Below, piece by piece: positions 24,021 through 32,664 of a stretch of 64,000 bases of DNA. Made by a program: the position numbers and the translations under genes. The DNA comes from Wagnerdoeblera sp046292685 (GTDB taxonomy: Bacteria > Pseudomonadota > Alphaproteobacteria > Rhodobacterales > Rhodobacteraceae): the NCBI RefSeq assembly GCF_046292685.1, contig NZ_JBKBQM010000001.1:62001-126000 (forward strand), written 5' to 3'. The notes beneath the pieces are model-generated. The model was not told the origin of the DNA, did no database searches, and was given only the letters and a program-made list of their open reading frames with translations. Every line of letters starts with the position of its first letter. Position 1 is the first letter of the stretch.

Positions 24021-25371
24021 GCGTCAGTCCTTCGACCAGCAGGCTGGGCACGACCGTGGACAGGTGCGGCCGCGCATCGTTGGCCGGGGTGATGCGGCGC
24101 AGCATGTCGCGCAGGTTGCCGGCGATGGTGCATTCGTTCACCGGCCAGGCGATTTCGCCGTTTTCCACCCAGAACCCGGCCGCCCCGCGCGAATAATCGC
24201 CGGTGGTCGGGTTGATCGTCGCCCCCAGCATCGAGGTGACCAGCAGCCCCGTGCCCATGTCGCGGATCAGGTCGGCGCGGCTGGCCGAGCCTTGCGTAAG
24301 CGCCACGTTGCCCGGGCTGGGGGCCGGCGGGCCGCCGGTGCCGCGGGCGGCGCTGGCGGTGCTGGGCAGGCCCAGCTTGCGCCCGGTGGCAAGGTCCAGC
24401 ACCCAGGATTGCAACACCCCGTCCTGCACCAGCGCCCGGCGGGTGCACGGCAGACCTTCGCCGTCGAAGGGGCGGCTGGCCGAAATACGCGGGCGCAGCG
24501 GATCCTCGATCAGGTCCAGCCCCGGCGGCAGCACCGGGGTGCCCATCGCGTCGCGCAGCCAGCTGGCGCCGCGGGCAATGGCCGTGCCGTTGATCGCCCC
24601 CAGCAGGTGCCCGATCAGCGAATTGGCCACCCGTTCGTCATACAGCACCGGAAAGGCGCCTGTCGGCGGCTTGCGCGCGCCGGCTCGTGCCAGCGTGCGC
24701 TCGGCCGCCAGATGCCCGACGCTGGCCGGGTCGGGCAGGTCGGCCTGCCACAGGCGCGATTCCGCGGCCCAGTCGCGTTCCATCGCGCTGCCCGTGCCGG
24801 TGATCGCAACGCAGGACACCGAACGCGAGGTGCGCCCGTAGCCGCCCGAAAACCCGTTGGTCGCCGCCAGATGAAACGCCCGGCGCGCATAGCTGGCACT
24901 GGCGCTGTCCACCTGGGTGATGCCGGCGTGGCTGCGGGCCGCGGCCTCGGCGGCCAGCGCATCGGCCTGCAGGTCGGCCGGCGCGGGTTCGGGGGCGGGG
25001 TCGGCCAGTTCCAGCGCTGCCAGATCCCACCCTCGCGCCAGTTGCTCCGGCGCGGCCAGCCCGGCAAAGGGGTCTTCGGGCGCCTCGCGCGCCATCGCCA
25101 CCGCGCGTTCGGCCAGCTCGGCCATCACCCGCTGCGACACGTCGCTGGCCGACACGCAGGCCTGCCGCCGCCCGATCAGCACGCGCAGGCCGATGTCCAC
25201 GCCTTCGGACCGTTCCGCCTGTTCCAGTCGCCCGCCCCGCACGTCGATCGAGACCGACTGCCCTGCCACCGCCACCGCATCGGCGCTTTCCGCACCGGCC
25301 TTGCGGGCAATGTCCAGCATCGTCTGCGTCAGGCGTTCCAGGGCTGCGGAATCGAGGCGGGCATCTGTCAT
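24007..25371 (-). CDS. pmbA: TldE/PmbA-family metalloprotease subunit
   Basis: This 454-residue protein is the PmbA (TldE) half of the TldD/TldE protease, which in other bacteria matures modified peptides such as microcin B17 and affects CcdA and gyrase-related phenotypes. The family features are the N-terminal domain with VRGGRLEQAERSEGVDIGLRV, and the C-terminal barrel with FDGEGLPC, GLLVTSMLGATINPTTGDYSRGA and FWVENGEIAWPVNE. PmbA normally lacks the zinc-binding HExxxH of TldD, and none is seen here. The tldD gene is not in this window. The gene overlaps the CysQ-like gene. Confidence 0.92.
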   Translation of the reverse strand: MTDARLDSAALERLTQTMLDIARKAGAESADAVAVAGQSVSIDVRGGRLEQAERSEGVDIGLRVLIGRRQACVSASDVSQRVMAELAERAVAMAREAPEDPFAGLAAPEQLARGWDLAALELADPAPEPAPADLQADALAAEAAARSHAGITQVDSASASYARRAFHLAATNGFSGGYGRTSRSVSCVAITGTGSAMERDWAAESRLWQADLPDPASVGHLAAERTLARAGARKPPTGAFPVLYDERVANSLIGHLLGAINGTAIARGASWLRDAMGTPVLPPGLDLIEDPLRPRISASRPFDGEGLPCTRRALVQDGVLQSWVLDLATGRKLGLPSTASAARGTGGPPAPSPGNVALTQGSASRADLIRDMGTGLLVTSMLGATINPTTGDYSRGAAGFWVENGEIAWPVNECTIAGNLRDMLRRITPANDARPHLSTVVPSLLVEGLTLAGG

Positions 25372-25438
25372 CGCAAGGGGGCCTTTCCATATGCCCCCCC
25401 GAGGTAACGCGCCGCCCCCCGGCTGTCCAGCCGCCGGG

Positions 25439-26923
25439 TTACTGGATGCGCTGGCCGTTGGCCAGGATCTGGCCTTCGGGGGTGATCTCCAGCTTCGAGG
25501 TCAGCGTATCGGGCCCCGCGCCGGGCCGGGCAAACATCGCCAGCATCGCGCGCACCAGCATCACCTGATCCGGCGGCACCACGCCCAGCGCCACCAGCCG
25601 GTCCAGCAGCGTGTTGCCGCCCGTCAGCGTCAGCTCGGCACTGCCCGCGGGGCGCGGCATGCCGCCGAAGGTTTCGGTATCGGTGTTGTCAAAGGCAAAG
25701 GCGCCGGTCCCGGTCAGGTCGGCGCCGGCCGCCTTCAGCTGCAAGGCGTTGATCGTGACGCTTTCGAACTGGCCGGGGGCGCCTTCGCCTTGCGCCTCGG
25801 GGCTGGTCAGGTCGTGGAACAGCTGCACCTTGCCGCTGGTGTCCAGCACCAGCGTGGCCGGGTCGCGCGGCAGGCTGGCGGCCGGATCCAGCATCGACCA
25901 GATCTCGTCCGGCAGGCCCAGGTCCACCAGCCGCAGCAGCAGCGCGAAATCGGCCGCGGTGTCGCTGCGGGTCAATGGCATCGTCAGGCCCATCGTGTAT
26001 TCCCCGAGCGTGACGGTCAGCTGCGGAAACGGAATGTCCGACCCGGCCAGCGTCACTTCGGCGCCCGTGACCGTGCCGCGATAGGACAGGCCGGCCGGGT
26101 CCAGCCCGAATTCCACCCCGCTGCCGGCCGCGCGCCCTGCCACCGAACTGGTCTTGCCCTTGTCGTCGACGTCGAAGGCGAACTCGATGGGCCCGGTGCC
26201 ATAGCTGCCCTTGCCGGTCAGGCCGGCGGTCATGGCCTGCGCCAGCGCCTGCGGCATCGCGCCCTGAAAGCTCGATTGCAGCGCCTCGGCGCCCAGCGAC
26301 AGGTCGAAGGTGCCTTCGCCTTCGGGGTTTTCGGCCGAAACCGCCAGCTCCAGTGCCTCGGCCGACAGGTCCGAGGCCAGGCCCATCGGGTCGCCGGGCA
26401 GGGTGCGCGCCGATCCGGCCAGGCCGCGCAGCGTCACCGTCATGTCCAGCGGCATTTCCTTGCCATCGACCCTGGGGGCCGACATGCCGATGGTCAGCGC
26501 AGCGGCCGAGAAATCGTAGGTCAGCGCCTCGGGCGTGCCCGAGACGACGGCGGTGTAACCGTCCTGCTCCAGCGACAGCGCCATTTCCACCGGCTCGCTG
26601 TCGGGCTCGGTCACCGTCATGGTGATGTCGAAGGCGGGCTCCAGCGTGATGTCCACCGTGCCGTCGCCCCGGTCGCGCAGCACGACCCGGCCCATCGGGG
26701 CGCGCATCGCGTGGGTTTCTGCCAACATGGTGGCCAGCACGCCGTCCAGCACCAGCCGGTTGCCATCGCGGCGTTCGGCGGTGGCGGTCAGCGTATAGCC
26801 CATGTCGCCGGCCAGCCCCTTCCACGCGGTCCAGACCTGTTCGGGGGTGACCTGCGCGGCAGCGGGCCCGGCCGCAAGGGTGGCGGCGAAGGCGGCAACA
26901 ATGACAGGGCGCAAGGCGGGCAT
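25439..26923 (-). CDS. DUF2125 exported protein
   Basis: This 494-residue protein has a signal peptide (MPALRPVIVAAFAATLAAG, cut after AAA-Q near residue 24) and a long beta-rich mature part of repeated TLTG- and LTL-type strands. It matches the DUF2125 group of alphaproteobacterial envelope proteins, whose function is unknown; the repeated amphipathic strands resemble lipid-channel or AsmA-like proteins. I chose the ATG at 26923 because it begins the signal peptide. It is separated by 67 bp from pmbA and divergent from the SDR gene. Confidence 0.82.
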   Translation of the reverse strand: MPALRPVIVAAFAATLAAGPAAAQVTPEQVWTAWKGLAGDMGYTLTATAERRDGNRLVLDGVLATMLAETHAMRAPMGRVVLRDRGDGTVDITLEPAFDITMTVTEPDSEPVEMALSLEQDGYTAVVSGTPEALTYDFSAAALTIGMSAPRVDGKEMPLDMTVTLRGLAGSARTLPGDPMGLASDLSAEALELAVSAENPEGEGTFDLSLGAEALQSSFQGAMPQALAQAMTAGLTGKGSYGTGPIEFAFDVDDKGKTSSVAGRAAGSGVEFGLDPAGLSYRGTVTGAEVTLAGSDIPFPQLTVTLGEYTMGLTMPLTRSDTAADFALLLRLVDLGLPDEIWSMLDPAASLPRDPATLVLDTSGKVQLFHDLTSPEAQGEGAPGQFESVTINALQLKAAGADLTGTGAFAFDNTDTETFGGMPRPAGSAELTLTGGNTLLDRLVALGVVPPDQVMLVRAMLAMFARPGAGPDTLTSKLEITPEGQILANGQRIQ

Positions 26924-27046
26924 GACCGATCCTTTCGGGAAAATGCTTTGATCCAGCATCCTGCCTCGGCCGCGGGCGGTCAAGCCGGTTGCGGCGGCGC
27001 GGGGGCGGGCCTAACCTTGCCTGCGCATTCGACGAAGGGGAACGGG

Positions 27047-27802
27047 ATGACGGAACTTTCCGGGCGGCTGGTGGCAATTACCGGCGCGGCGCGCGGCATC
27101 GGGGCGGCGGCGGCGCGGGCCTTTGCCGGGCAAGGGGCGCGGGTGGCGCTGATCTCGCGCGATGCGGCGCGGCTGGGCGCGCTGGCGGCCGAACTGGGGC
27201 CCGATGCGCTGGCGCTGCCGTGCGACGTGGCCGATGCGGCGGCGCTGGCGGCGGCGCTGGCCCGGGCCGAGGCCGCCTTCGGCCCGCTGGAGGTGCTGGT
27301 GAACAACGCCGGCGTGGTGGACCCCATCGCGCCCATCGCCACCGCCGACCCGGCCGCTTTCGCCCGCACGCTGGCGGTGAACGTGGCGGGCGTTTTCAAC
27401 GGCATGCACGCGGCCTTGCCCGGCATGATCGCCCGCGGGCGCGGCACGATCCTGACCATCGGGTCGGGGGCGGCCTACAACCCGCTCGAAGGCTGGGCGG
27501 CCTATTGTTCCTCCAAGGCTGCGGCGCTGATGCTGACCCGCGCCGCGCATCTGGAGGCGGGCGGCGCCGGGGTTCGGGTGATCTCGCTGTCGCCGGGCAC
27601 GGTGGCCACCGACATGCAGGCGCAGATCCGCGCCTCGGGCATCAACCCGGTCAGCCAGCTGGACTGGTCGGTGCATATCCCGCCCGAATGGCCGGCGCAG
27701 GCGCTGGTCTGGCTGTGCGGCCCGGGGGGCGAGGCTTACCGCGGTGGCGAATGTTCCCTGCGGGACGAGGCGGTGCGGCGCGCGGTGGGGCTGGTGGCAT
27801 GA
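27047..27802 (+). CDS. Short-chain dehydrogenase/reductase
   Basis: This 251-residue NAD(P)-dependent oxidoreductase has every classic SDR element: TGAARGIG at about 13-20, NNAG at 86-89, the serine in TIGSGAAYN, and Y153-xxx-K157 in AAYCSSKAAAL. Unlike the SDR-like domain at 4999-6222, it should be active. The ATG at 27047 has a weak GAAGGGG site. The end overlaps the crotonase gene by 4 bp, so the two may act on related CoA or hydroxy substrates. The exact substrate is not clear. Confidence 0.92.
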   Translation: MTELSGRLVAITGAARGIGAAAARAFAGQGARVALISRDAARLGALAAELGPDALALPCDVADAAALAAALARAEAAFGPLEVLVNNAGVVDPIAPIATADPAAFARTLAVNVAGVFNGMHAALPGMIARGRGTILTIGSGAAYNPLEGWAAYCSSKAAALMLTRAAHLEAGGAGVRVISLSPGTVATDMQAQIRASGINPVSQLDWSVHIPPEWPAQALVWLCGPGGEAYRGGECSLRDEAVRRAVGLVA

Positions 27803-28416
27803 TCCGGGTCGAAACCGAAGGCGGCCTCTGGGTGGTGACGCTGGACCGGCCGGAAAAGGCGAACTCGCTGACCGGGGCGATGCTGGCATCCTTGCGCGAC
27901 GTGGCGCGCAGTGCGGCGGCCGACGGGGCGGCGGTGCTGGTGCTGACCGGGGCAGGCCACGTGTTTTCCGCCGGGGCCGACCTGGACGAGGCGCGGGCGG
28001 GGCTGGCGACCTCGGATCTGTGGGAGGAGGTTTCGGCCGCGATCGCCGAGTTTCCCGGCCTGACGGTGGCGGCGCTGAACGGCACGCTGGCCGGCGGGGC
28101 GATGGGCATGGTGCTGGCCTGCGACCTGCGGCTAGCGGTGCCGGGGGCGCGGTTCTTTTACCCGGTGATGCGGCTGGGCTTTCTGCCGCAACCGTCCGAT
28201 CCGGGGCGGCTGGTGGCGCTGGTCGGGCCGGCGCGGGCGAAGATGATCCTGATGGGCGGGCAGAAGATCCCGGCCGACGAGGCGCTGGCCTGGGGGCTGG
28301 TGGACCGGCTGGTGCCGCCCGAGGCGCTGATGGCCAGCGTGCGCGAGGTGGCGGCCGACGTGCTGGCCGCCCGGACCGGGCATGCGGCGGCGATCAAGGC
28401 GATGATCCGGGGCTGA
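27799..28416 (+). CDS. Short enoyl-CoA hydratase/isomerase (crotonase) family protein
   Basis: At 205 residues this crotonase is about 50 shorter than most. The oxyanion-hole segments GHVFSAGADLDE and NGTLAGGAMGMVLACDLRLA are present. The usual catalytic glutamate region (family PE-x-x-x-G) reads YPVMRLGFLP, so the first glutamate is replaced by valine. Hydratase activity is therefore doubtful; another CoA-enolate reaction is possible. The gene is translationally coupled to the SDR gene. The C-terminal trimer helix is short. Confidence 0.85.
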   Translation: MIRVETEGGLWVVTLDRPEKANSLTGAMLASLRDVARSAAADGAAVLVLTGAGHVFSAGADLDEARAGLATSDLWEEVSAAIAEFPGLTVAALNGTLAGGAMGMVLACDLRLAVPGARFFYPVMRLGFLPQPSDPGRLVALVGPARAKMILMGGQKIPADEALAWGLVDRLVPPEALMASVREVAADVLAARTGHAAAIKAMIRG

Positions 28417-28509
28417 GCCGCCTTGCCTTCGGCCGCCCGGCAAGGTAGGCGCGCGGCGTTTGCCCGGCAGTGGCCCGGCGCAAGGCAACCCGGCAAGGAG
28501 GGGGCGAGG

Positions 28510-29229
28510 ATGGCATCCGACGACAGGTTGATCGTGGCGCTGGACGTGCCGAACATTCTGGACGGGCTGGACCTGGCGCGCCGGATCGGCGATGCTGCGG
28601 GCTTTTACAAGATCGGGCTGGGGATGCTGACGGGCGGCGGGCTGGCGCTGGCCAACGAGCTGAAGCAGGAGCAGGGCAAGCGCATCTTTCTCGACCTCAA
28701 GCTGTTCGACATCGGGGCGACGGTGGAGGCGGCGGTGCGGGGGCTGGCGCAATACGAGCCCGATTTCCTGACCGTGCACGGCGACCCGCAGGTGGTGCGG
28801 GCGGCGGCGGCGGGCAAGGCGGGCAAGCCGACCCGGATCCTGGCCGTGACCATCCTGACCTCGCTGGACCGGGCCGACCTGGACGCCAACCTGATCCGGC
28901 CCGGCGACCTGCGCGAGATCGCGCTGGAACGGGCCGCCCGGGCGCTGGAGGCGGGCGCCGACGGCGTGATCGCCAGCCCGCAGGAAGCCGCCATGATCCG
29001 GGCCTTGCCGCAGGCGGCGGGCAAGCTGATCGTGACGCCGGGGGTGCGGCCTGCGGGGGCGGCGGCGGGCGACCAGAAGCGGGTGGCGACGCCGGCGCAG
29101 GCGGTGGCCGACGGGGCCGACCATATCGTGGTGGGTCGCCCGGTCTGGCAGGCCGCAGACCCGCGCGCGGCGGTGCTGGCGATCAATGCCGAGCTGGCCA
29201 ACCCGCAGGCCCGGCACCCCAACCGCTGA
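28510..29229 (+). CDS. pyrF: Orotidine 5'-phosphate decarboxylase
   Basis: This 239-residue TIM-barrel enzyme makes UMP from OMP in pyrimidine synthesis. The catalytic tetrad region is visible: D11 in VALDVP, K34 in YKIGLG, and the DLKLFDI motif with D62, K64 and D67. The phosphate-binding end reads VVGRPVW. The ATG at 28510 sits after a strong AAGGAGGG site; the in-frame ATG 29 codons upstream is less likely. It is 93 bp after the crotonase gene and followed by a 320-bp non-coding stretch. Confidence 0.96.
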   Translation: MASDDRLIVALDVPNILDGLDLARRIGDAAGFYKIGLGMLTGGGLALANELKQEQGKRIFLDLKLFDIGATVEAAVRGLAQYEPDFLTVHGDPQVVRAAAAGKAGKPTRILAVTILTSLDRADLDANLIRPGDLREIALERAARALEAGADGVIASPQEAAMIRALPQAAGKLIVTPGVRPAGAAAGDQKRVATPAQAVADGADHIVVGRPVWQAADPRAAVLAINAELANPQARHPNR

Positions 29230-29549
29230 GCCCCGCCCCGCCCGTCCCTGCGAGGGACAGGATCCCACCCCATGTTTTTCAATGGGTTGGCGGCGCGTTT
29301 TAACGAATGCGCAACCTTTGGCCCTGTCTGCCGCCGCCCGAACAACCGCCCCTGCCCGGTGGTGCAGGCCCCGGTGTGACGCCCCCGCGCCAGGGCGGGG
29401 GGTGCGGGGGGCAGAGCCCCCCGCCCGGCCCAAGGCCGGGGGGCGCCCCGCCGGGGCGCCGCACGGGTGCGGGAGCCTTCCGCTGCCCTGCCCTGACCTG
29501 CCCTGCGCAACGGCGGCGGCGGGCGAACGCCCGGCCCGGCCCGGCCCGC
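29230..29549. other. 320-bp non-coding stretch rich in GC hairpins
   Basis: No credible gene was found between the convergent pyrF and SH3-like genes. It holds a small hairpin just after pyrF (GTCCCTGCGAGGGAC), an AT-richer patch (29270-29315), and a dense set of G/C inverted repeats at 29385-29465, including GGGGGGCAGAGCCCCCC. It resembles the hairpin half of the dispersed repeat family but lacks the GGGATATTT core. Confidence 0.6.
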
Positions 29550-30302
29550 TCAGCGGCAGGAATTGCGGGCAAAGACGGTCTTGTCGTCCTGCTTGAGGAT
29601 ATAGCCCTGGCCGGCGGCGCCTTGCACGCCGCACCACAGCCGGCCTTCGCCATCCTCGGCGCAGAAGCCGGCATCGAGGCAGGTGCCCGGCTCGACGCGC
29701 CCCACGACCTGCGAGCCTTGCGTGGTGCCCTGGTCGCGCAGGTTCATGCGGGTCAGCACCTGAAGCTTGCCGCCTTCGGGCGGGCCGAGGTCGGCCTGAT
29801 CCACACAGGCGCCTTCCTGCCCGGCGTAGACGAGGCAATCGCCCGGCGCGGGCACGGCGGCCAGCGGTTCGTCGGCCGCGGCCTCGGGGTCGTCCTCGAT
29901 GGTCACGGGGGCCTCGCCGGTCAGAAGGCCGGTGCCCGGATCGGTGATGCCGCGCGGGCCCGAGCGGTGTTCCAGCCGCAAGGCGCCGCCGCCGCGCAGG
30001 GTGCCGGTGAACACCCCGTCGTCGCTGCGCGTGACCTGGCCCACCAGATCGACCCCGGACAGGGTGGAATAGAACACGATCACGGCGCCGTCCTCGTTCA
30101 GGGCATAGCCGGTGATGCGGCCGATGTCGGGGCCGCAATCGGCCTCGCCCCGATCGACGAAGAAGATGCCGTCATCCACCGCTTCGGGCAGAAAGGCCAC
30201 CTCGCACCCGCCCGATTCGGCGATCAGCGACCAGCGGCCCGGTTCGGCGGCCGCCACGGCAGACGGAAGAAAGGCCAGCAAGGCCAAGGCGATAGCGCGC
30301 AT
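29550..30302 (-). CDS. Secreted SH3-like domain protein, function unknown
   Basis: This 250-residue protein has a signal peptide (MRAIALALLAFLPSAVAAAE). The middle is beta-rich with no family I can name. The C-terminal 80 residues hold cysteine pairs and a bacterial SH3-like strand pattern (VLTRMNLRDQGTTQGSQVVG, then EPGTCLDAG and WCGVQ). SH3b domains often bind cell-wall peptides, so an envelope role is possible. It follows nfeD by 85 bp on the same strand. The final cysteine is next to the C-terminus and may form a disulfide. Confidence 0.75.
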   Translation of the reverse strand: MRAIALALLAFLPSAVAAAEPGRWSLIAESGGCEVAFLPEAVDDGIFFVDRGEADCGPDIGRITGYALNEDGAVIVFYSTLSGVDLVGQVTRSDDGVFTGTLRGGGALRLEHRSGPRGITDPGTGLLTGEAPVTIEDDPEAAADEPLAAVPAPGDCLVYAGQEGACVDQADLGPPEGGKLQVLTRMNLRDQGTTQGSQVVGRVEPGTCLDAGFCAEDGEGRLWCGVQGAAGQGYILKQDDKTVFARNSCR

Positions 30303-30387
30303 CGAAACCCCCTTGAAGGCCGCGCCGGGGCGGCGCTTGCGCGCGCAGTGTCGCGGCGCTTGCCGGCGGGGTCAAGCGCGGGGCGGT

Positions 30388-30654
30388 TCAGTTGTCGTTG
30401 ATGTCGCGCGTGATGACCTTGACCTGTCCGGCGCGGCGGCCCAGCAGGCGGCGCATCGCCGCCCAGGCCGCCAGCGACAGCGCCCCGAAGGCCGCCAGCG
30501 CCACCGGAAACGACCAGACCCAGCCCAGCGCCACCAGCGCCCCGGTGGCCACCGCGCCCAGCGCAAAGCCGAGGAACACATAGCCGGGGGCCAGCAGTTC
30601 CAGCACACCGATGGCCACGCCGGCGGCAACCCACATCCACCACGCCTGCCACAT
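30388..30654 (-). CDS. nfeD: NfeD-like membrane protein
   Basis: This 88-residue protein has two or three membrane helices (about 5-25, 27-45, 46-66) and a short charged tail ending in ITRDIND. It is the short NfeD type paired with stomatin-like proteins; the soluble OB-fold half of long NfeDs is mostly missing. The ATG at 30654 lies 4 bp past the qmcA stop, which supports joint expression and complex formation with the SPFH protein in membrane microdomains. Confidence 0.85.
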   Translation of the reverse strand: MWQAWWMWVAAGVAIGVLELLAPGYVFLGFALGAVATGALVALGWVWSFPVALAAFGALSLAAWAAMRRLLGRRAGQVKVITRDINDN

Positions 30655-30658
30655 GGCC

Positions 30659-31531
30659 CTAGCGCCCCCGAAGCAGCTTGAACGCATCGCCGAAGGCGGC
30701 AACCGCATCGGCCGGCAGGATGATGGTCTGCTTGCCGGGGCCTTGCGCCACCGAGGCCAGCGCCTCGACCTGTTTCAGCGCGACCTGGTATTGCGCCGCC
30801 TCCAGCCCGTTTTCGCGGATCGCCTCGGCCACCACGCGGGTGGCGTAGGCCTCGGCATCGGCCTGGATGCGGCGGGCCTTGGCCACCTGTTCGGCGGCGT
30901 AAAGTTCGGCATCGGCGGCCAGTTCGACGGCGCGCTTCTTGCCTTCGGCCTCGGTCACCTGGGCGCGGCGGGCGCGTTCGGCGTTGAGCTGTTGCAGCAT
31001 GGCGGCGCGGGTCGCCTCGTCGAGGTTGACGTCGAGGATTTCGGCGCGCGTCACCTCGATGCCCCAGTCGTCCACGACATTGGCCAGGCTTTCGCTGATG
31101 CGCGCGATGACGCGGCTGCGGTTCGACTGCACCTCGTCCAGTTCCATCGTGCCGATTTCGGCGCGCACGATGCCGGCGACGGTGGCGGCGATGGCGCCAT
31201 CGACATCGCGGATGCGATAGACCGTCTTTTCCGGTTCGATGATGCGGTAGAACACCGAGGTTTCCACCTGCACCAGCACGTTGTCGGCGGTGATCGCATC
31301 CTGCCGGCTGGACGGCAGCTGGCGTTCGAGGATGGAGATCCGGTGCGCCACCGTGTCGATGAACGGCACGATCAGGTTGAGCCCCGGGCCCAGCACCGAT
31401 TGCAGGCGGCCGAAGCGTTCGACCACGTACTTTTCCGATTGCGGCACCACGCGCACGCCGAGGAACACGGTGACGACCAGCAGCGCGGCCAGGGCAAGCC
31501 ACACGATGTTGGCCCCGATGAAATCTTCCAT
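30659..31531 (-). CDS. qmcA: SPFH/Band-7 (stomatin-like) membrane protein, QmcA type
   Basis: This 290-residue protein has one N-terminal membrane helix (about 5-25) and an SPFH/Band-7 domain (about 30-210) with VVPQSEKYVVERFGR and LNLIVPFIDTVAHRISI. A long alanine- and glutamate-rich helix follows (about 180-250). Such proteins assemble into rings that organise membrane proteins and proteases. The ATG at 31531 has an AAAGGAA site; the longer reading frame adds nine residues without support. It is followed directly by nfeD, the standard partner. Confidence 0.93.
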   Translation of the reverse strand: MEDFIGANIVWLALAALLVVTVFLGVRVVPQSEKYVVERFGRLQSVLGPGLNLIVPFIDTVAHRISILERQLPSSRQDAITADNVLVQVETSVFYRIIEPEKTVYRIRDVDGAIAATVAGIVRAEIGTMELDEVQSNRSRVIARISESLANVVDDWGIEVTRAEILDVNLDEATRAAMLQQLNAERARRAQVTEAEGKKRAVELAADAELYAAEQVAKARRIQADAEAYATRVVAEAIRENGLEAAQYQVALKQVEALASVAQGPGKQTIILPADAVAAFGDAFKLLRGR

Positions 31532-31589
31532 GAGCAATTCCTTTCGGCTTTGCGCCAAGGTGCCGCAGGCCGGAGGATTTGAAAAGGGG

Positions 31590-32042
31590 TCAGGCCGGGT
31601 TGCGTTTCCAGACCGACCAGTTCAGCGCCGCGGCGATGCTGACCCAGGCGATGTAGGGCACGAACAGCGCCCCCGCGAGCCGGTCGTGCAGGAAGAAGGT
31701 GATGCCGGTGGCCGCGACCGCCAGCCACAAGAGCACGATCACCACAAAGCCCGCCTGCATGCGGCGCAGGCCGAAGAAGATCGGGGTCCAGAGCGTGTTG
31801 AGCGCGATCTGCACCGACCACAGCGCCAGCGCCTGCCCGGTGCCGGGCAGGGCCGCCACCCGCGCCCCGGCCCAGGACATGCACAGGTAAAGCACCGTCC
31901 AGGTCACCGGGAACACCCAGTCGGGCGGGGTCCAGGCCGGTTTCGCCAGGCTGCGATACCAGTCGCCGGGCTGGAACACGACGCCGGTGGTGGCGGCGGC
32001 ACCGCAGGCGGCGAGGTAGGTCAGGAACAGGCCCCAGTCCAT
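31590..32042 (-). CDS. tspO: TspO/MBR (tryptophan-rich sensory protein) family
   Basis: This 150-residue inner-membrane protein has five helices and the tryptophan-rich, WTPPDWVFPVTWTVLY-type segment of the TspO/peripheral benzodiazepine receptor family. It binds tetrapyrroles and in Rhodobacter sphaeroides represses photosynthesis genes in response to oxygen. The gene lies between smr and qmcA on the minus strand. No photosynthesis genes are present in this window. Confidence 0.93.
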   Translation of the reverse strand: MDWGLFLTYLAACGAAATTGVVFQPGDWYRSLAKPAWTPPDWVFPVTWTVLYLCMSWAGARVAALPGTGQALALWSVQIALNTLWTPIFFGLRRMQAGFVVIVLLWLAVAATGITFFLHDRLAGALFVPYIAWVSIAAALNWSVWKRNPA

Positions 32043-32052
32043 GTGTGCCCCT

Positions 32053-32661
32053 TTACCGGCTTCGTTTGAGATAGACGTAGAAGGCCCCCGACCCGCCGTG
32101 CCGCAGGTGCGCCTCGGCGATCTGGAGCACCGCGCCGCGCAGGGGCGGCAGCGCCAGCCAGTGCGGCACCTGGTGGCGCAGCGCGCCGAAGCGGGTGGGA
32201 ATCGGGCCGCCGCGGTCGCGGTCCTTGCCCTTGCCGGTAATCACCAGCACCAGCCGCAGCCCGGCAGACTGGGCGTTGAGCACGAAGCGGATCAGCTCGG
32301 GGTGCGCCTCGGCCAGGGTCAGGCCGTGCAGGTCCAGCCGCGCCTCGGGCATCAGCTTGCCGCGGCGCATGGCCTTGTGGGTGGCGGCGTCCATCCGCAG
32401 GGGGTGGGCGGCGATCTGCTGGCCGATGGGGGGGGCGAGGTCGTGCCGCGCCGGCGGCTGCGGCGCGCGGGCGCCGATGCGAAAGGCCGGCAGGGGGGCC
32501 GGCGGGGCGGGTTCTGCGACCGGCGGCACGGGGGCGGGGGTCGCCGCCGGGGGGGCGGTCTCGGCCTGGCGGGCGCGCGGCGGGTGCAGCGGGCGGGCGG
32601 TGCGGGCGACCAGATCCCAGACTTCCTGTTCTTCGGGGTGCAGGCTGCGGCGGCGGGGCAT
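32053..32661 (-). CDS. Smr/MutS-C domain protein
   Basis: This 202-residue protein ends in a Smr domain (about 109-200) with the nuclease-associated motifs LDLHGLTLAEAH and VITGKGKDRDRGG. The first 85 residues are proline- and alanine-rich and probably disordered. Smr domains nick or cut nucleic acids, and some stand-alone types act in stalled-ribosome rescue. It starts 3 bp after the mltA stop, so the two are coupled. The true substrate is unknown. Confidence 0.88.
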   Translation of the reverse strand: MPRRRSLHPEEQEVWDLVARTARPLHPPRARQAETAPPAATPAPVPPVAEPAPPAPLPAFRIGARAPQPPARHDLAPPIGQQIAAHPLRMDAATHKAMRRGKLMPEARLDLHGLTLAEAHPELIRFVLNAQSAGLRLVLVITGKGKDRDRGGPIPTRFGALRHQVPHWLALPPLRGAVLQIAEAHLRHGGSGAFYVYLKRSR

Positions 32662-32664
32662 GGG

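Noticed and set aside
29230..29549. Possible small RNA or gene in the non-coding stretch
   Set aside because: Hairpins are present but no promoter, terminator with T-tract or coding pattern could be supported.
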